A stretch of 17,312 nt of DNA from Candidatus Methanocomedens sp. (GCA_009649835.1 PYCK01000173.1:1-17312); one strand, 5' to 3'. Counted from the stretch's first letter, positions 1-6,555 are shown. Made by a program: numbers and translations. Notes: generated by a model not told the origin, from the letters alone.

Positions 1-196
1 TGTGCAACATTCTTCAGATGTGTTTCAGTAACCTTGCGTGCGTCAAGTCTTGATTTGTCGATACCAGATCAGTAATCCAGCTTAACTTAGAAGTCGAATA
101 TTGAAAGTACGTAAAGGTAGGTTCCTTTTACTTCATGAACTGTATACGTTTATTAGTGAATCAATTTTTCTCCAACTGTTTCCCAAATAGTTTTAG

Positions 197-204
197 TTTA
201 AAAG
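197..204 (+). promoter_or_regulatory. TATA-like box of the potassium channel gene
   Basis: TTTAAAAG lies about 30 bases before the channel ATG at 231. Archaeal transcription usually starts about 25 bases downstream of the box, which would leave a leader of only a few bases. That fits the lack of a strong Shine-Dalgarno sequence before the ATG (only a weak AGTGAT). The rest of 1-196 shows no convincing gene. Confidence 0.45.
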
Positions 205-230
205 GAATATAGATTATATCAAGTGATAGT

Positions 231-1259
231 ATGGCACTAAAATGGCATTATTTGTACTTGAAGGAGAAGAGGTCTCCCTTTGGAATGGTCGCCATTCGCC
301 TTGTACTTGTAATGACCTTCATTCTAATACTTACCTTTACCTTATGGTTTCTTGAAAACTATTTTGATCCGGGTGGAATGCTTGACCATAATGATCCAAC
401 AGGCGTGTTCAGCTTTATTGATGCCATATATTTCACAATGGTCACGGTCACGACAGTGGGCTACGGGGACATCGTGCCAGTCTCACCTCTCGCAAGGATG
501 TTTGATGCTCTTTTTATCACACCCGGGAGGATGTTTGTGTGGCTGATATTCATTGGAACAGCTTATCAATTCGTATACCAGCAATATCGAGAAGAATGGG
601 AGCTGAAGAAGTTGCATAAAAAACTTAACAATCATATTATTATCTGCGGCTATGGCATGACAGGTCAGGCCGTTGTGGACGAACTGCTCAACAAAAAATA
701 TGACATAGACCAGTTAGTGGTTATTGAAAATAATGAAGAATTCATACGGTATGCAGCAGACAACAATATTACCGCATTACTTGGCAATGCAAGCAAGGAG
801 AACATACTCAAAAAAGCTGCAATCGAAAAAGCACAAACCATAATAATCACAACCGGAAGGGATGACACCAATGTGCTGATAGGTCTTTCAGCAAAGAACC
901 TTAACCCCGACATAAGCATTATTTCAAGAGCGAACGAAATAGAGAACAAAAAACTAGTGCGCCAGAGCGGAGCAGACTACATTATCACACCATCCATAAC
1001 CGGTGGAAGACTGATGGTCCTGGCGATAAAAAATAAACTCTCAACAAAACTCCTTGATGACCTTTTAACATCCAGATACGGCGTTGATGTGAACGAGAGA
1101 GAAGTAACAATGGAAGAGATCGGTAAGAAACCAAAAGACATCCTGAAGATAGTGGTTATAGAGGTAAACAGAGGAGATACGATATACCCGGCTTCAGAAC
1201 TTGACAATGTAACCCTTGAAAAGGGGGACTGGCTTGTATTTATCGAAAAAGTGATCTGA
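231..1259 (+). CDS. Potassium channel protein, 2TM pore plus RCK (TrkA-N/TrkA-C)
   Basis: A 342-residue membrane protein that should pass K+ through a tetrameric pore gated by cytoplasmic RCK domains, like MthK. A first hydrophobic helix spans about residues 19-41. A pore loop at 60-80 carries the K+ selectivity filter TTVGYGD, and a second helix covers about 95-117. Residues 133-250 form a Rossmann-type TrkA-N domain with the nucleotide-binding glycine motif GYGMTG (140-145). The last ~70 residues resemble TrkA-C and end in the typical GDWLVFIE strand. The length suits single-pore RCK channels. The gene stands alone on the plus strand with its own TATA-like box. The ligand (Ca2+, nucleotide or other) cannot be read from the sequence. 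The family call is firm; the physiological role is inferred. Confidence 0.93.
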   Translation: MALKWHYLYLKEKRSPFGMVAIRLVLVMTFILILTFTLWFLENYFDPGGMLDHNDPTGVFSFIDAIYFTMVTVTTVGYGDIVPVSPLARMFDALFITPGRMFVWLIFIGTAYQFVYQQYREEWELKKLHKKLNNHIIICGYGMTGQAVVDELLNKKYDIDQLVVIENNEEFIRYAADNNITALLGNASKENILKKAAIEKAQTIIITTGRDDTNVLIGLSAKNLNPDISIISRANEIENKKLVRQSGADYIITPSITGGRLMVLAIKNKLSTKLLDDLLTSRYGVDVNEREVTMEEIGKKPKDILKIVVIEVNRGDTIYPASELDNVTLEKGDWLVFIEKVI

Positions 1260-1313
1260 AATTTAAATTAATGAAATGTGGAAATAATAGTAGAGAACTG
1301 CGCAAGGTTGTTT

Positions 1314-1497
1314 ATGTTTATTGCAAAAAGCCTGGATGGTTATTGCAAGGACTTCCGGCAGCGTGGACTGGTTGTTCATAGAACAGGATTATGGATATAC
1401 TGATCTCTTAGCAAAAGTGGATACAATAAATGGGGCGGCGCAAAAGGTTCTATTATTCTTATTATCATCCTGGATATACAGAAAAAAAGGCATGGTT
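1314..1497 (+). pseudogene. Decayed dihydrofolate reductase-like (RibD C-terminal domain) fragment
   Basis: Three pieces of a DHFR/RibD-C type protein follow each other in three different plus-strand frames. From the ATG at 1314 comes MFIAKSLDGY. From 1342 comes IARTSGSVDWL, then YGYTDLLAKVDTI up to 1428. From 1430 comes MGRRK. In intact members these elements form one chain (start, SLDGYIA, GSVDWL, VDTI-MGRRTYE), so at least two frameshifts separate them: TATT at 1341-1344 where TAT-ATT is expected, and ATAAATGGG at 1426-1434. The remainder of the gene (roughly two thirds) is missing; similarity fades by about 1495, just before the end of hicA on the other strand. A TA-rich stretch at 1260-1272 may be the old promoter. 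Recognition is by family pattern only. Confidence 0.55.
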
Positions 1498-1499
1498 GA

Positions 1500-1733
1500 T
1501 TACAACTTCTTTAAATATTCGTTATATCCTTCATCACTGAGTTCTATTTCCCTTAAAACTTCTTTTATCAATGGACGCGCTAAATCTCTTCCCGGATGAT
1601 GCGGGATAGTAGTAGTCCTGCCATCAGGATGTTTGTAGAAAGCATGACTTCCTTTCTGGCGAACCTTCTCGAAACCTAATTTGAGAAGGAGCTTTTCCAT
1701 TTTTCTGGCATCAATTATCTTTAGCCTTGTCAA
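1500..1733 (-). CDS. hicA: HicA-family toxin (YcfA-like mRNA interferase)
   Basis: A 77-residue basic protein of the HicA family, whose members fold like a double-stranded RNA-binding domain and cleave mRNA. The family pattern is clear: a helix, then LGFEKVRQKGSHAFYKHPDGR, with the presumed catalytic histidine in GSH (residue 30), and an IPHHPGRDL strand-turn. The chosen start is the TTG at 1733. It is preceded by a strong AGGTGA four bases away, overlaps the hicB TGA stop as TTGA, and gives the usual MTRL...GF N-terminus. An internal ATG at 1700 would remove part of the first helix and has no ribosome-binding site. Toxin activity is inferred from the family and from pairing with hicB. Confidence 0.88.
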   Translation of the reverse strand: MTRLKIIDARKMEKLLLKLGFEKVRQKGSHAFYKHPDGRTTTIPHHPGRDLARPLIKEVLREIELSDEGYNEYLKKL

Positions 1734-1951
1734 CTACTCACCTCAACTTGCTGTATTCCAACAAATTGAGGCAAATGTTGTTTGATCTCAGGCTCCATCT
1801 CTTCAAGGCAAAGGTCCAATACCTCTTTTAGGTTATCCTGAAGTTCATCAAGTGTTTCTGCCTGAGTATGGGCGCCAGGAATTCCCGGGACGATTGCCAC
1901 ATATAAGCCTGTTTCCAAATCCTTTTCGATATATGCTGTTACCGTTGTCAT
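1730..1951 (-). CDS. hicB: HicB-family antitoxin, short form
   Basis: A 73-residue protein of the HicB fold, expected to bind and neutralise HicA. It shows the typical opening YIEKDLETGLYVAIVPGIPG, followed by AHTQAETLDELQDNLKEVL. The ATG at 1951 is chosen because GAGGT lies five bases before it; an upstream in-frame ATG at 1984 would add 11 residues unlike the family. The protein ends soon after the core, so the C-terminal ribbon-helix-helix or HTH domain found in longer HicB proteins is absent. The antitoxin gene comes first and overlaps hicA by four bases, the reverse of the E. coli hicAB order, which suggests the toxin is made only with its antitoxin. Confidence 0.88.
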   Translation of the reverse strand: MTTVTAYIEKDLETGLYVAIVPGIPGAHTQAETLDELQDNLKEVLDLCLEEMEPEIKQHLPQFVGIQQVEVSS

Positions 1952-1998
1952 TAAAAACCTCGATAATCTCAATTGATCATGCATTAAATTGGTTAATT

Positions 1999-2010
1999 AA
2001 GTATATACTT
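1999..2010 (-). promoter_or_regulatory. Palindromic TATA-like element before hicB
   Basis: AAGTATATACTT is a perfect 12-base palindrome centred about 53 bases upstream of the hicB ATG. It has the composition of an archaeal TATA box and could also be an operator, since toxin-antitoxin pairs usually control their own promoter. This is inference from position and symmetry only. Confidence 0.4.
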
Positions 2011-2228
2011 TTTTTGTCACGGACCCCGCACGCTGCTACGCTCTGCCCAGAGCACTTGGAAGATGTTCGGGAATTTATTTATTACCTTGACTTTGTCAGA
2101 TTAATCTTTAACCCATAAATATCATCGAAGTCACCGTATACCCCCCACAAATGTACCGCCCCTGTACACAGCGTTTTTACAGAATCATCCCCTGCAAGAC
2201 CCTAAAGAGCCCAGCAGAAAACAATCCC
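2011..2228. other. Intergenic stretch between the aldolase and hicB
   Basis: About 220 bases with no convincing gene. It is downstream of the minus-strand aldolase and upstream of the hicB promoter. The only structure seen is a short inverted repeat at 2150-2166 (TGTAC, 7-base gap, GTACA), too weak to call a terminator. A GC-rich piece around 2020-2060 has no recognisable product in any frame. Confidence 0.4.
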
Positions 2229-3368
2229 CTATTTCATCGAATCCCTGACAATCTGTGCCGTGCCCCCGGCATTGAACGCCTTTAAGAACACCAGTGTCTC
2301 GGCATACGCCAGCGCAGTAATGGCCTGCTTCGTATCCTCACCCACACTATATATCCTGTCAAAGAACTGTTTAATAGCCATCTTGCTGAACTTGCCAAAT
2401 ACCTCATTATCAGACTTACCCTTACCCTGCTCCCTGTAGTTCTCCAGCGTCCAGTTCCAGATATCACTGTACAGTTCAGGCTCATACACCTTGAACAGAT
2501 CCCACACCATATTCTGGTAGAACGTAGCCACATTACCCTTGACAACATCCCCGTGCGGGAAATAATTGTGAATCAGGTCGCGGGGCGTACCTGTGATACC
2601 GTGCTGGGCAATCCTCACATCCAGGTTATGGTCCCTCAAAGCCTTTGCCACAGCCATGGTCCGTGGGATATCGATAGACACCTGCTCGATAAGGTTACCC
2701 TCGGCATCATAAGTATTGCCGTGGGCACTGCCGTTGGCAATGGCCAGCACATGTGGCTTGATGCCGTTCTCGTTCAGCGCCGTAATAAAAGTGACTCCCT
2801 CCTCAGGACTTGTCAGCACCCTGCCAGACTCATCCTCGCGCCCTATCTCGCCGACCTCAACCTCAAGGCCGTACCCCCTTCCTGCCATCTTCTCTTCGAT
2901 ATGCCTTCCAACCTCGGTGGTAGCATTGATATTATCAGCCAGCTCCTCCCTCAGATCGCCGCCCTGGAAATTGAACAGGTGGGACGCATCAATGGCAAAT
3001 GAGGTAAAACCCGCATCTATCTGGCCGCTCACCAGTTCCTTGGTTCCCTCAATATCCTCTGGCGTGCCCTTCTTGATACCGATATGGTCAGCATGCAATG
3101 CCCATATGTCAAATCCAACCTCCCTGGCTGTTTCGTTGGTCCTGCGCGAGAACTCGGCCGGGTTCAGTCCCGTGTATCCACCTTTCAGGTCACATTCAGA
3201 CCTGGCAAGCTCAACGATCAACGCCGCATCCATATCTTTGGCAGCCTGGAATATACCCTTGCTCACCAGGGCAATTCTGGGATTGGCTGCCAGTATAATA
3301 CTATTCTTATCTTTCAGGCTGTTAAACAACAAAGCACCGGATTTAGGTCCAAGATCTACATCGCTCAT
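2229..3368 (-). CDS. Class II fructose-bisphosphate aldolase family protein
   Basis: A 379-residue soluble enzyme of the zinc-dependent class II aldolase family, which joins or splits fructose 1,6-bisphosphate and the two triose phosphates. Visible motifs match the family: LHADHIG (92-98; catalytic Asp94 and zinc ligand His95), FAIDASH (125-131), EVEVGEIG (169-176), NGSAHGN (212-218) with a zinc-ligand His, and AQHGITGTP (254-262) followed by VVKGNVAT (276-283), the place of the usual KxNxxT motif. GGAGGT lies six bases before the ATG at 3368. The ATG overlaps the TGA of the geranylgeranyl reductase gene (ATGA), so the two are translationally coupled. Substrate is not proven; other ketose-bisphosphate aldolases share the motifs. 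In a methanogen it would serve gluconeogenesis. Confidence 0.82.
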   Translation of the reverse strand: MSDVDLGPKSGALLFNSLKDKNSIILAANPRIALVSKGIFQAAKDMDAALIVELARSECDLKGGYTGLNPAEFSRRTNETAREVGFDIWALHADHIGIKKGTPEDIEGTKELVSGQIDAGFTSFAIDASHLFNFQGGDLREELADNINATTEVGRHIEEKMAGRGYGLEVEVGEIGREDESGRVLTSPEEGVTFITALNENGIKPHVLAIANGSAHGNTYDAEGNLIEQVSIDIPRTMAVAKALRDHNLDVRIAQHGITGTPRDLIHNYFPHGDVVKGNVATFYQNMVWDLFKVYEPELYSDIWNWTLENYREQGKGKSDNEVFGKFSKMAIKQFFDRIYSVGEDTKQAITALAYAETLVFLKAFNAGGTAQIVRDSMK

Positions 3369-4591
3369 GAATTAACCTCCACGCTCGCTTCCATTTCGAT
3401 TTCCTTAATACCCTTGAATATGCCCCTCAAGTCCCATAATAGTTTCTTATTAGCCTTGAACAGAGCCCACAGCAGCCCGATAAGGGTAGTGTCGCCAAGG
3501 TCAATTCCTTCAAGGGAATGACCCAGCGTGTTCAGTTCATCATCTGTCAGTCTGGTAAACCGCTTCTTGACAACCAAACTCATATCCAGGTCACGCCCCA
3601 GTCCAGCACGCCATTTCGTCTCATACTCCTGCAGGAACTCAGCAGATACATCCGAATGCTTAATGGCATTGGCTGCCACCTTGCCCGCAATATCCCCGGC
3701 CCACATGGAATTAAATATCCCGCCGCCTGTTACCGGGTCTGACTGGCGTGCAGCATCCCCCACAAGCATAAGCCCGTTGGCCACTGTCCTCTCAATTGTA
3801 CCGCACACAGGCACCCCCCCAACTATAAATTCTATCACCTTACCGCCAGGGTAACGCTTCTGCACAAAATCATCCAGCAGGTCCTTTGCCCTGAGTTCGC
3901 CTGACATATGACCTGTAATACCTATCCCGACATTAGCCATATTATTACCTTTCGGGAATACCCAGATATACCCCAATGGAGCGATCTTGTGCCCCACGTA
4001 GAACTCACAAAAATCAGCATCAATATCAATATCGGTCATGAGATACTGGGCACAGGTGGATATATCCTTTGGCTTTAAGGTTGTATCAATACCGGCCCAG
4101 CGGCCCACCTTTGACTCAACGCCATCGGCACCCACCACAATATCTGCCCGGATGTTATATTTTTCATCCATGTGTTCTGCTTTTATGCCTTTAACAAAAC
4201 CATCTTCCATCAACAATCCGGTTGCCCTTGTCTTGACCATCACCTCAGCCCCGGCCAGTGCAGCATCCCTGGCCAGCGCACGGTCGAACACTTTGCGCTC
4301 CAGTACATATCCAACTTCAGCGCCGGAGATCTCTTCACTCATCTCAACCATGGCACCGTCCGGTGCGTATATCTTTGAACCCTTGACCTCGGCAGATATC
4401 CATGCAGGGTCCGGCTTGATATATTCCTTAAGATATGTCTTATTTACACCCTCGGCACACCGCACCGGGTCTCCTATCTGCTGTCGTTTCTCGATAAGCA
4501 GGACATCCAGCCCAGCGTTAGCTGCAGTCTTTGCCGTCATTGAACCCGCAGGTCCTGCACCTACTACTACCACATCATAACGGTCCTTCAT
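3365..4591 (-). CDS. Digeranylgeranylglycerophospholipid reductase (geranylgeranyl reductase, FAD)
   Basis: A 408-residue flavoprotein that should saturate the isoprenoid chains of archaeal membrane lipids. Seen from the ATG at 4591: an N-terminal dinucleotide fold YDVVVVGAGPAGS (5-17), the reductase motif PVRCAEG with Cys45, the geranylgeranyl reductase signature YIWVFP (208-213) followed by GIG (YxWxFP-x7/8-GxG), and the second FAD motif GDAARQSDPVTGGG (279 onward). The ATG at 4591 has GGAGGT six bases upstream; a longer in-frame reading would only add residues from the overlapping ferredoxin region. It overlaps the ferredoxin stop and the aldolase start by four bases each. In Methanosarcina acetivorans the homologous reductase works with the ferredoxin encoded next to it, which fits this arrangement. 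Confidence 0.93.
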   Translation of the reverse strand: MKDRYDVVVVGAGPAGSMTAKTAANAGLDVLLIEKRQQIGDPVRCAEGVNKTYLKEYIKPDPAWISAEVKGSKIYAPDGAMVEMSEEISGAEVGYVLERKVFDRALARDAALAGAEVMVKTRATGLLMEDGFVKGIKAEHMDEKYNIRADIVVGADGVESKVGRWAGIDTTLKPKDISTCAQYLMTDIDIDADFCEFYVGHKIAPLGYIWVFPKGNNMANVGIGITGHMSGELRAKDLLDDFVQKRYPGGKVIEFIVGGVPVCGTIERTVANGLMLVGDAARQSDPVTGGGIFNSMWAGDIAGKVAANAIKHSDVSAEFLQEYETKWRAGLGRDLDMSLVVKKRFTRLTDDELNTLGHSLEGIDLGDTTLIGLLWALFKANKKLLWDLRGIFKGIKEIEMEASVEVNS

Positions 4592-4767
4592 TTTGGGACC
4601 TCCAGTGCCCCAACCGGACATATTTTTGCACATATCCCACAGTCAGTGCATGTCTCATCCACTTCTATCCATGTTTCAATAAGTTCAAGAGCACCGGGGG
4701 GACAGACACTCACACATGCACCACAATATCCACATTTGAACCTGTTTACTTTTACTGTCAAAACCAT
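4588..4767 (-). CDS. 2[4Fe-4S] ferredoxin paired with the geranylgeranyl reductase
   Basis: A 59-residue protein read directly from the minus strand. It has two full cluster motifs, CGYCGACVSVCP (cysteines 12, 15, 18, 22) and CTDCGICAKICP (40, 43, 46, 50), each followed by GALE, as in small bacterial-type ferredoxins. Its TGA stop (4588-4590) overlaps the reductase ATG as ATGA, so the two are coupled. The probable role is to pass electrons to the FAD of the reductase for chain saturation, as shown for the Methanosarcina acetivorans pair. A GGAG stands only two bases before the ATG at 4767; a TTG two codons later would have better spacing, so the exact start is slightly uncertain. A TATA-like box lies at 4801-4808. 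Confidence 0.92.
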   Translation of the reverse strand: MVLTVKVNRFKCGYCGACVSVCPPGALELIETWIEVDETCTDCGICAKICPVGALEVPK

Positions 4768-4800
4768 CGCTCCGGGCCGAAAATTTGTGTATCCATTTTC

Positions 4801-4808
4801 ATTTTAAA
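4801..4808 (-). promoter_or_regulatory. TATA-like box of the ferredoxin-reductase-aldolase operon
   Basis: On the minus strand this reads TTTAAAAT, centred about 38 bases before the ferredoxin ATG. Transcription would begin near 4779, giving a leader of about 12 bases. It lies between the lysA stop and the operon, so the operon probably has its own promoter. Confidence 0.4.
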
Positions 4809-4823
4809 TCCACTTAAACCTGT

Positions 4824-4864
4824 CGCATATTTCAGTTAACCCTTTTAGATACTTGAAATATGCG
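4824..4864. repeat. Inverted repeat between lysA and the ferredoxin operon
   Basis: CGCATATTTCA (4824-4834) and TGAAATATGCG (4854-4864) are perfect 11-base inverted arms with a 19-base gap. Each arm is also followed on the plus strand by GTTAACC (4835-4841, 4864-4870), so there is a direct repeat too. It starts 14 bases past the lysA stop and sits just upstream of the ferredoxin TATA-like box. It could end lysA transcripts as a hairpin (no U-run follows) or bind a regulator of the lipid operon. Confidence 0.55.
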
Positions 4865-4877
4865 TTAACCTAAAAAC

Positions 4878-6158
4878 TTATAAGAACCGTGCCGGAACAA
4901 GTTGTTTTGCCATCAGGTCATCAAAGTTCTCTGCCTTCCTGATAACATCCACTTTACCTTCATTGACCAGTATTTCCGCACACCTGGGCCGCCCGTTATA
5001 CTGGCTGCTCATACAAAAACCATAGGCTCCGGCATCAAGTATGGCAACAATATCATCCTTCTCCACTGCAGGCAGTTCCCTGTCATGTGCCAGTATGTCA
5101 CCAGTCTCACATATCGGCCCGACCACCGTATATATACTGGAGACCGGGGCAGCCACCTTATTTGCCACTACTACATGGTGATAGCTATCGTACATTGCCG
5201 GTCTTATCAACAGGTTGAACCCGGCATCTACGCCCACGAACTTCTTTGCCGCCTTTTTCATGGTATTCACAGAGGTAAGCAGGATGGTAGTATCTCCCAG
5301 CAAATACCTGCCCGGCTCGATCACAAGCTTTATGTCCACTCCAATAGCCTGGGACCGCTTCCGGAATATTGGGAGTACAATGTCAGACAGGTCCTGTGGT
5401 GTCGGTGCGACCTCACCTTTCTTGTAAGGGATACCCAGGCCCGAACCGATATCCAGGAATTCCAGTTCCACACCAAGCCGTGTCACCTGTTCAACCAGGT
5501 CCATCATACGGTTGATGGTTTCGCTGAACGGGGATGTGTCAAGTATCTGGCTGCCGATATGGCAGTGCATACCAATGGGGTTTATCCCTTCAAGTTCTAC
5601 TGCTTCCTTGTAGGCTTCCACAACTTCCTTGTGTGGTATCCCGAATTTGGAGGTCTTGAGTCCTGTACTTATCTTGGGATGGGTCACAGGCGATACATCA
5701 GGATTGACCCTCAAGGCTATATCCATGGTCTTTTTCTGTGAAGATGCTATCCTGCTTAGTGTATGCAGCTCATCCAGTGAGTCCACTGATACCCTTACCC
5801 CGGTCTCCACTGCCATTTCCAGTTCCCTGTCGGTCTTGGAGTTGCCGTTGAAAAGTATCTTTTCCCTGGGTATTCCTGCAAGCAGGGCAAGATACAGTTC
5901 ACCGTCACTGAATACATCGGCACCTGCGCCCTCCTGCGCCAGGATACGCATGATTGTTAAATTATTATTGGCCTTGGCGGCATAATAGAGGTCTGCTTCG
6001 GGAAATGCCTGATGGTACCTGCGGTAATTGTCCCTGATGCGCTGCTCATTCGTTACGTATAGTGGTGTCCCGAATTCTTCAACCAGATCAACGGTATCCA
6101 CCCCGCCTATTATGAGGTGGCCATTGCGTTTTTCCAGATGGTTTTTTATTGTGAACAT
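4878..6158 (-). CDS. lysA: Diaminopimelate decarboxylase
   Basis: A 426-residue PLP enzyme of fold type III that decarboxylates meso-diaminopimelate to L-lysine, the last step of the DAP pathway. The PLP lysine is Lys62 in YYAAKANNN. Further family motifs are GMHCHIGSQ (about 196-204), the glycine loop DIGSGLGIPY (236-245), EPGRYL (281-286), the dimer-interface cysteine motif GPICETGD (about 346-353) and DAGAYGFCMSSQYNGRPR near the C-terminus. Length is normal. The ATG at 6158 is preceded by AGGGGAT at good spacing. The stop lies 110 bases before the ferredoxin gene and a hairpin lies upstream at 6219-6240, so it is probably transcribed alone. Ornithine/arginine decarboxylases share the fold, but CHIGSQ and GPICE with this length favour LysA. 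Confidence 0.95.
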   Translation of the reverse strand: MFTIKNHLEKRNGHLIIGGVDTVDLVEEFGTPLYVTNEQRIRDNYRRYHQAFPEADLYYAAKANNNLTIMRILAQEGAGADVFSDGELYLALLAGIPREKILFNGNSKTDRELEMAVETGVRVSVDSLDELHTLSRIASSQKKTMDIALRVNPDVSPVTHPKISTGLKTSKFGIPHKEVVEAYKEAVELEGINPIGMHCHIGSQILDTSPFSETINRMMDLVEQVTRLGVELEFLDIGSGLGIPYKKGEVAPTPQDLSDIVLPIFRKRSQAIGVDIKLVIEPGRYLLGDTTILLTSVNTMKKAAKKFVGVDAGFNLLIRPAMYDSYHHVVVANKVAAPVSSIYTVVGPICETGDILAHDRELPAVEKDDIVAILDAGAYGFCMSSQYNGRPRCAEILVNEGKVDVIRKAENFDDLMAKQLVPARFL

Positions 6159-6218
6159 GGATATCCCCTTTTTAGTATTATGTAATAGGAATTTAACGAT
6201 ACAATTAGGATAATATGA

Positions 6219-6240
6219 TAAAAACCTTATCAGGTTTTTA
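6219..6240. repeat. Perfect 9-bp hairpin upstream of lysA
   Basis: TAAAAACCT and AGGTTTTTA form perfect inverted arms around a 4-base loop (TATC), about 60 bases before the lysA ATG. T-rich sequence follows on both strands, so it may be a bidirectional terminator. Its place near the likely lysA promoter also allows an operator. Confidence 0.5.
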
Positions 6241-6316
6241 GTTTTGCATTTGAAGTATAGCGTATAGCACTATGAACCCGGATTATTCTTAATAAAAGCG
6301 AACTTTTCTGTACTTC

Positions 6317-6379
6317 GGACATTGGGCATTTGGCATTTGGTATTGGGCATTGAGCATTCAGCATTGAACATAAAACATG
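6317..6379. repeat. Nine-copy heptamer array (consensus GGGCATT)
   Basis: Nine 7-base units run without gaps: GGACATT, GGGCATT, TGGCATT, TGGTATT, GGGCATT, GAGCATT, CAGCATT, GAACATA, AAACATG. The central units are best conserved and the last two are decayed. The array lies between lysA and the tRNA gene and is not in a gene. The 7-base period argues against coding. Confidence 0.75.
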
Positions 6380-6403
6380 ATTCCTCCATAAACCAAACAA
6401 AAG

Positions 6404-6411
6404 CTTTATTT
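6404..6411 (+). promoter_or_regulatory. Probable TATA-like box of the tRNA-Ala gene
   Basis: CTTTATTT is centred about 38 bases before the mature 5' end at 6445, the usual place for archaeal tRNA promoters. A second TA-rich element, ATATAT at 6420-6425, is closer than expected. Confidence 0.35.
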
Positions 6412-6444
6412 CAGATTGGATATATGACAGAACACCCCAATAGC

Positions 6445-6549
6445 GGGCCGGTAGATCAGGGGAAGATCGCTACCTTGGCATTTGGACTGGCAAAACAGGC
6501 TGTCCAACCTGAATGGTAGAGGCCTCGGGTTCAATTCCCGACCGGTCCA
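6445..6549 (+). tRNA. tRNA-Ala (anticodon GGC) with a 33-base intron
   Basis: After removal of 6481-6513 the gene is a canonical 72-base tRNA. The acceptor arms GGGCCGG (6445-6451) and CCGGTCC (6542-6548) pair and carry the G3-U70 wobble and A73 that identify alanine tRNAs. The D arm is GATC-AGGGGAA-GATC. The anticodon stem CTACC/GGTAG encloses loop TTGGCA-T with anticodon GGC at 6477-6479. The variable loop is AGGCC, and the T arm is TCGGG-TTCAATT-CCCGA. CCA is not encoded. The T-run at 6556-6563 can end transcription. GGC reads GCC and GCT alanine codons. Confidence 0.93.
6481..6513 (+). other. Archaeal tRNA intron at position 37/38
   Basis: The intron lies after A37, the standard archaeal site. 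It folds into a bulge-helix-bulge: outer stem CTACC/GGTAG; 5' bulge CA^T; central helix TTGG with CCTG (one U-U mismatch); 3' bulge AA^T; inner stem TTGGAC with GTCCAA, closed by a 14-base loop. Cuts after the second base of each bulge, as by the archaeal splicing endonuclease, give exactly the 7-base anticodon loop. Confidence 0.85.
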
Positions 6550-6555
6550 TTTGGG

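Noticed and set aside
1..76. Minus-strand open frame reading DKSRLDARKVTETHLKNVA off the left edge
   Set aside because: It looks protein-like but is closed upstream by a TGA with no start codon in between, and is too short to identify. It may be a remnant of a gene outside the window.
1321..1599. Plus-strand open frame as an intact gene
   Set aside because: Only its first third matches the DHFR-like family, other pieces are in other frames, and its last third runs antisense through hicA.
2150..2166. Short inverted repeat downstream of the aldolase as a terminator
   Set aside because: Five-base arms with no T-run; too weak to support.
2716..3375. Long plus-strand open frame of 219 codons
   Set aside because: It is antisense to the aldolase gene, whose motifs are unmistakable. 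The product is low-complexity and Ser/Pro/Leu-rich, as expected of an antisense shadow.
4902..5741. Long plus-strand open frame of 279 codons opposite lysA
   Set aside because: It is antisense to a clear diaminopimelate decarboxylase and has no recognisable motif or ribosome-binding site.
6475..6485. TTGGCATTTGG shared by the tRNA exon-intron junction and the heptamer array
   Set aside because: The 11-base match is striking, but the exon part is fixed by tRNA function and only five bases are intron. Chance or minor slippage explains it without a mechanism.
6322..6519. Plus-strand open frame spanning the heptamer array and tRNA
   Set aside because: It runs through a tandem repeat and most of a tRNA gene, so it is not a protein gene.
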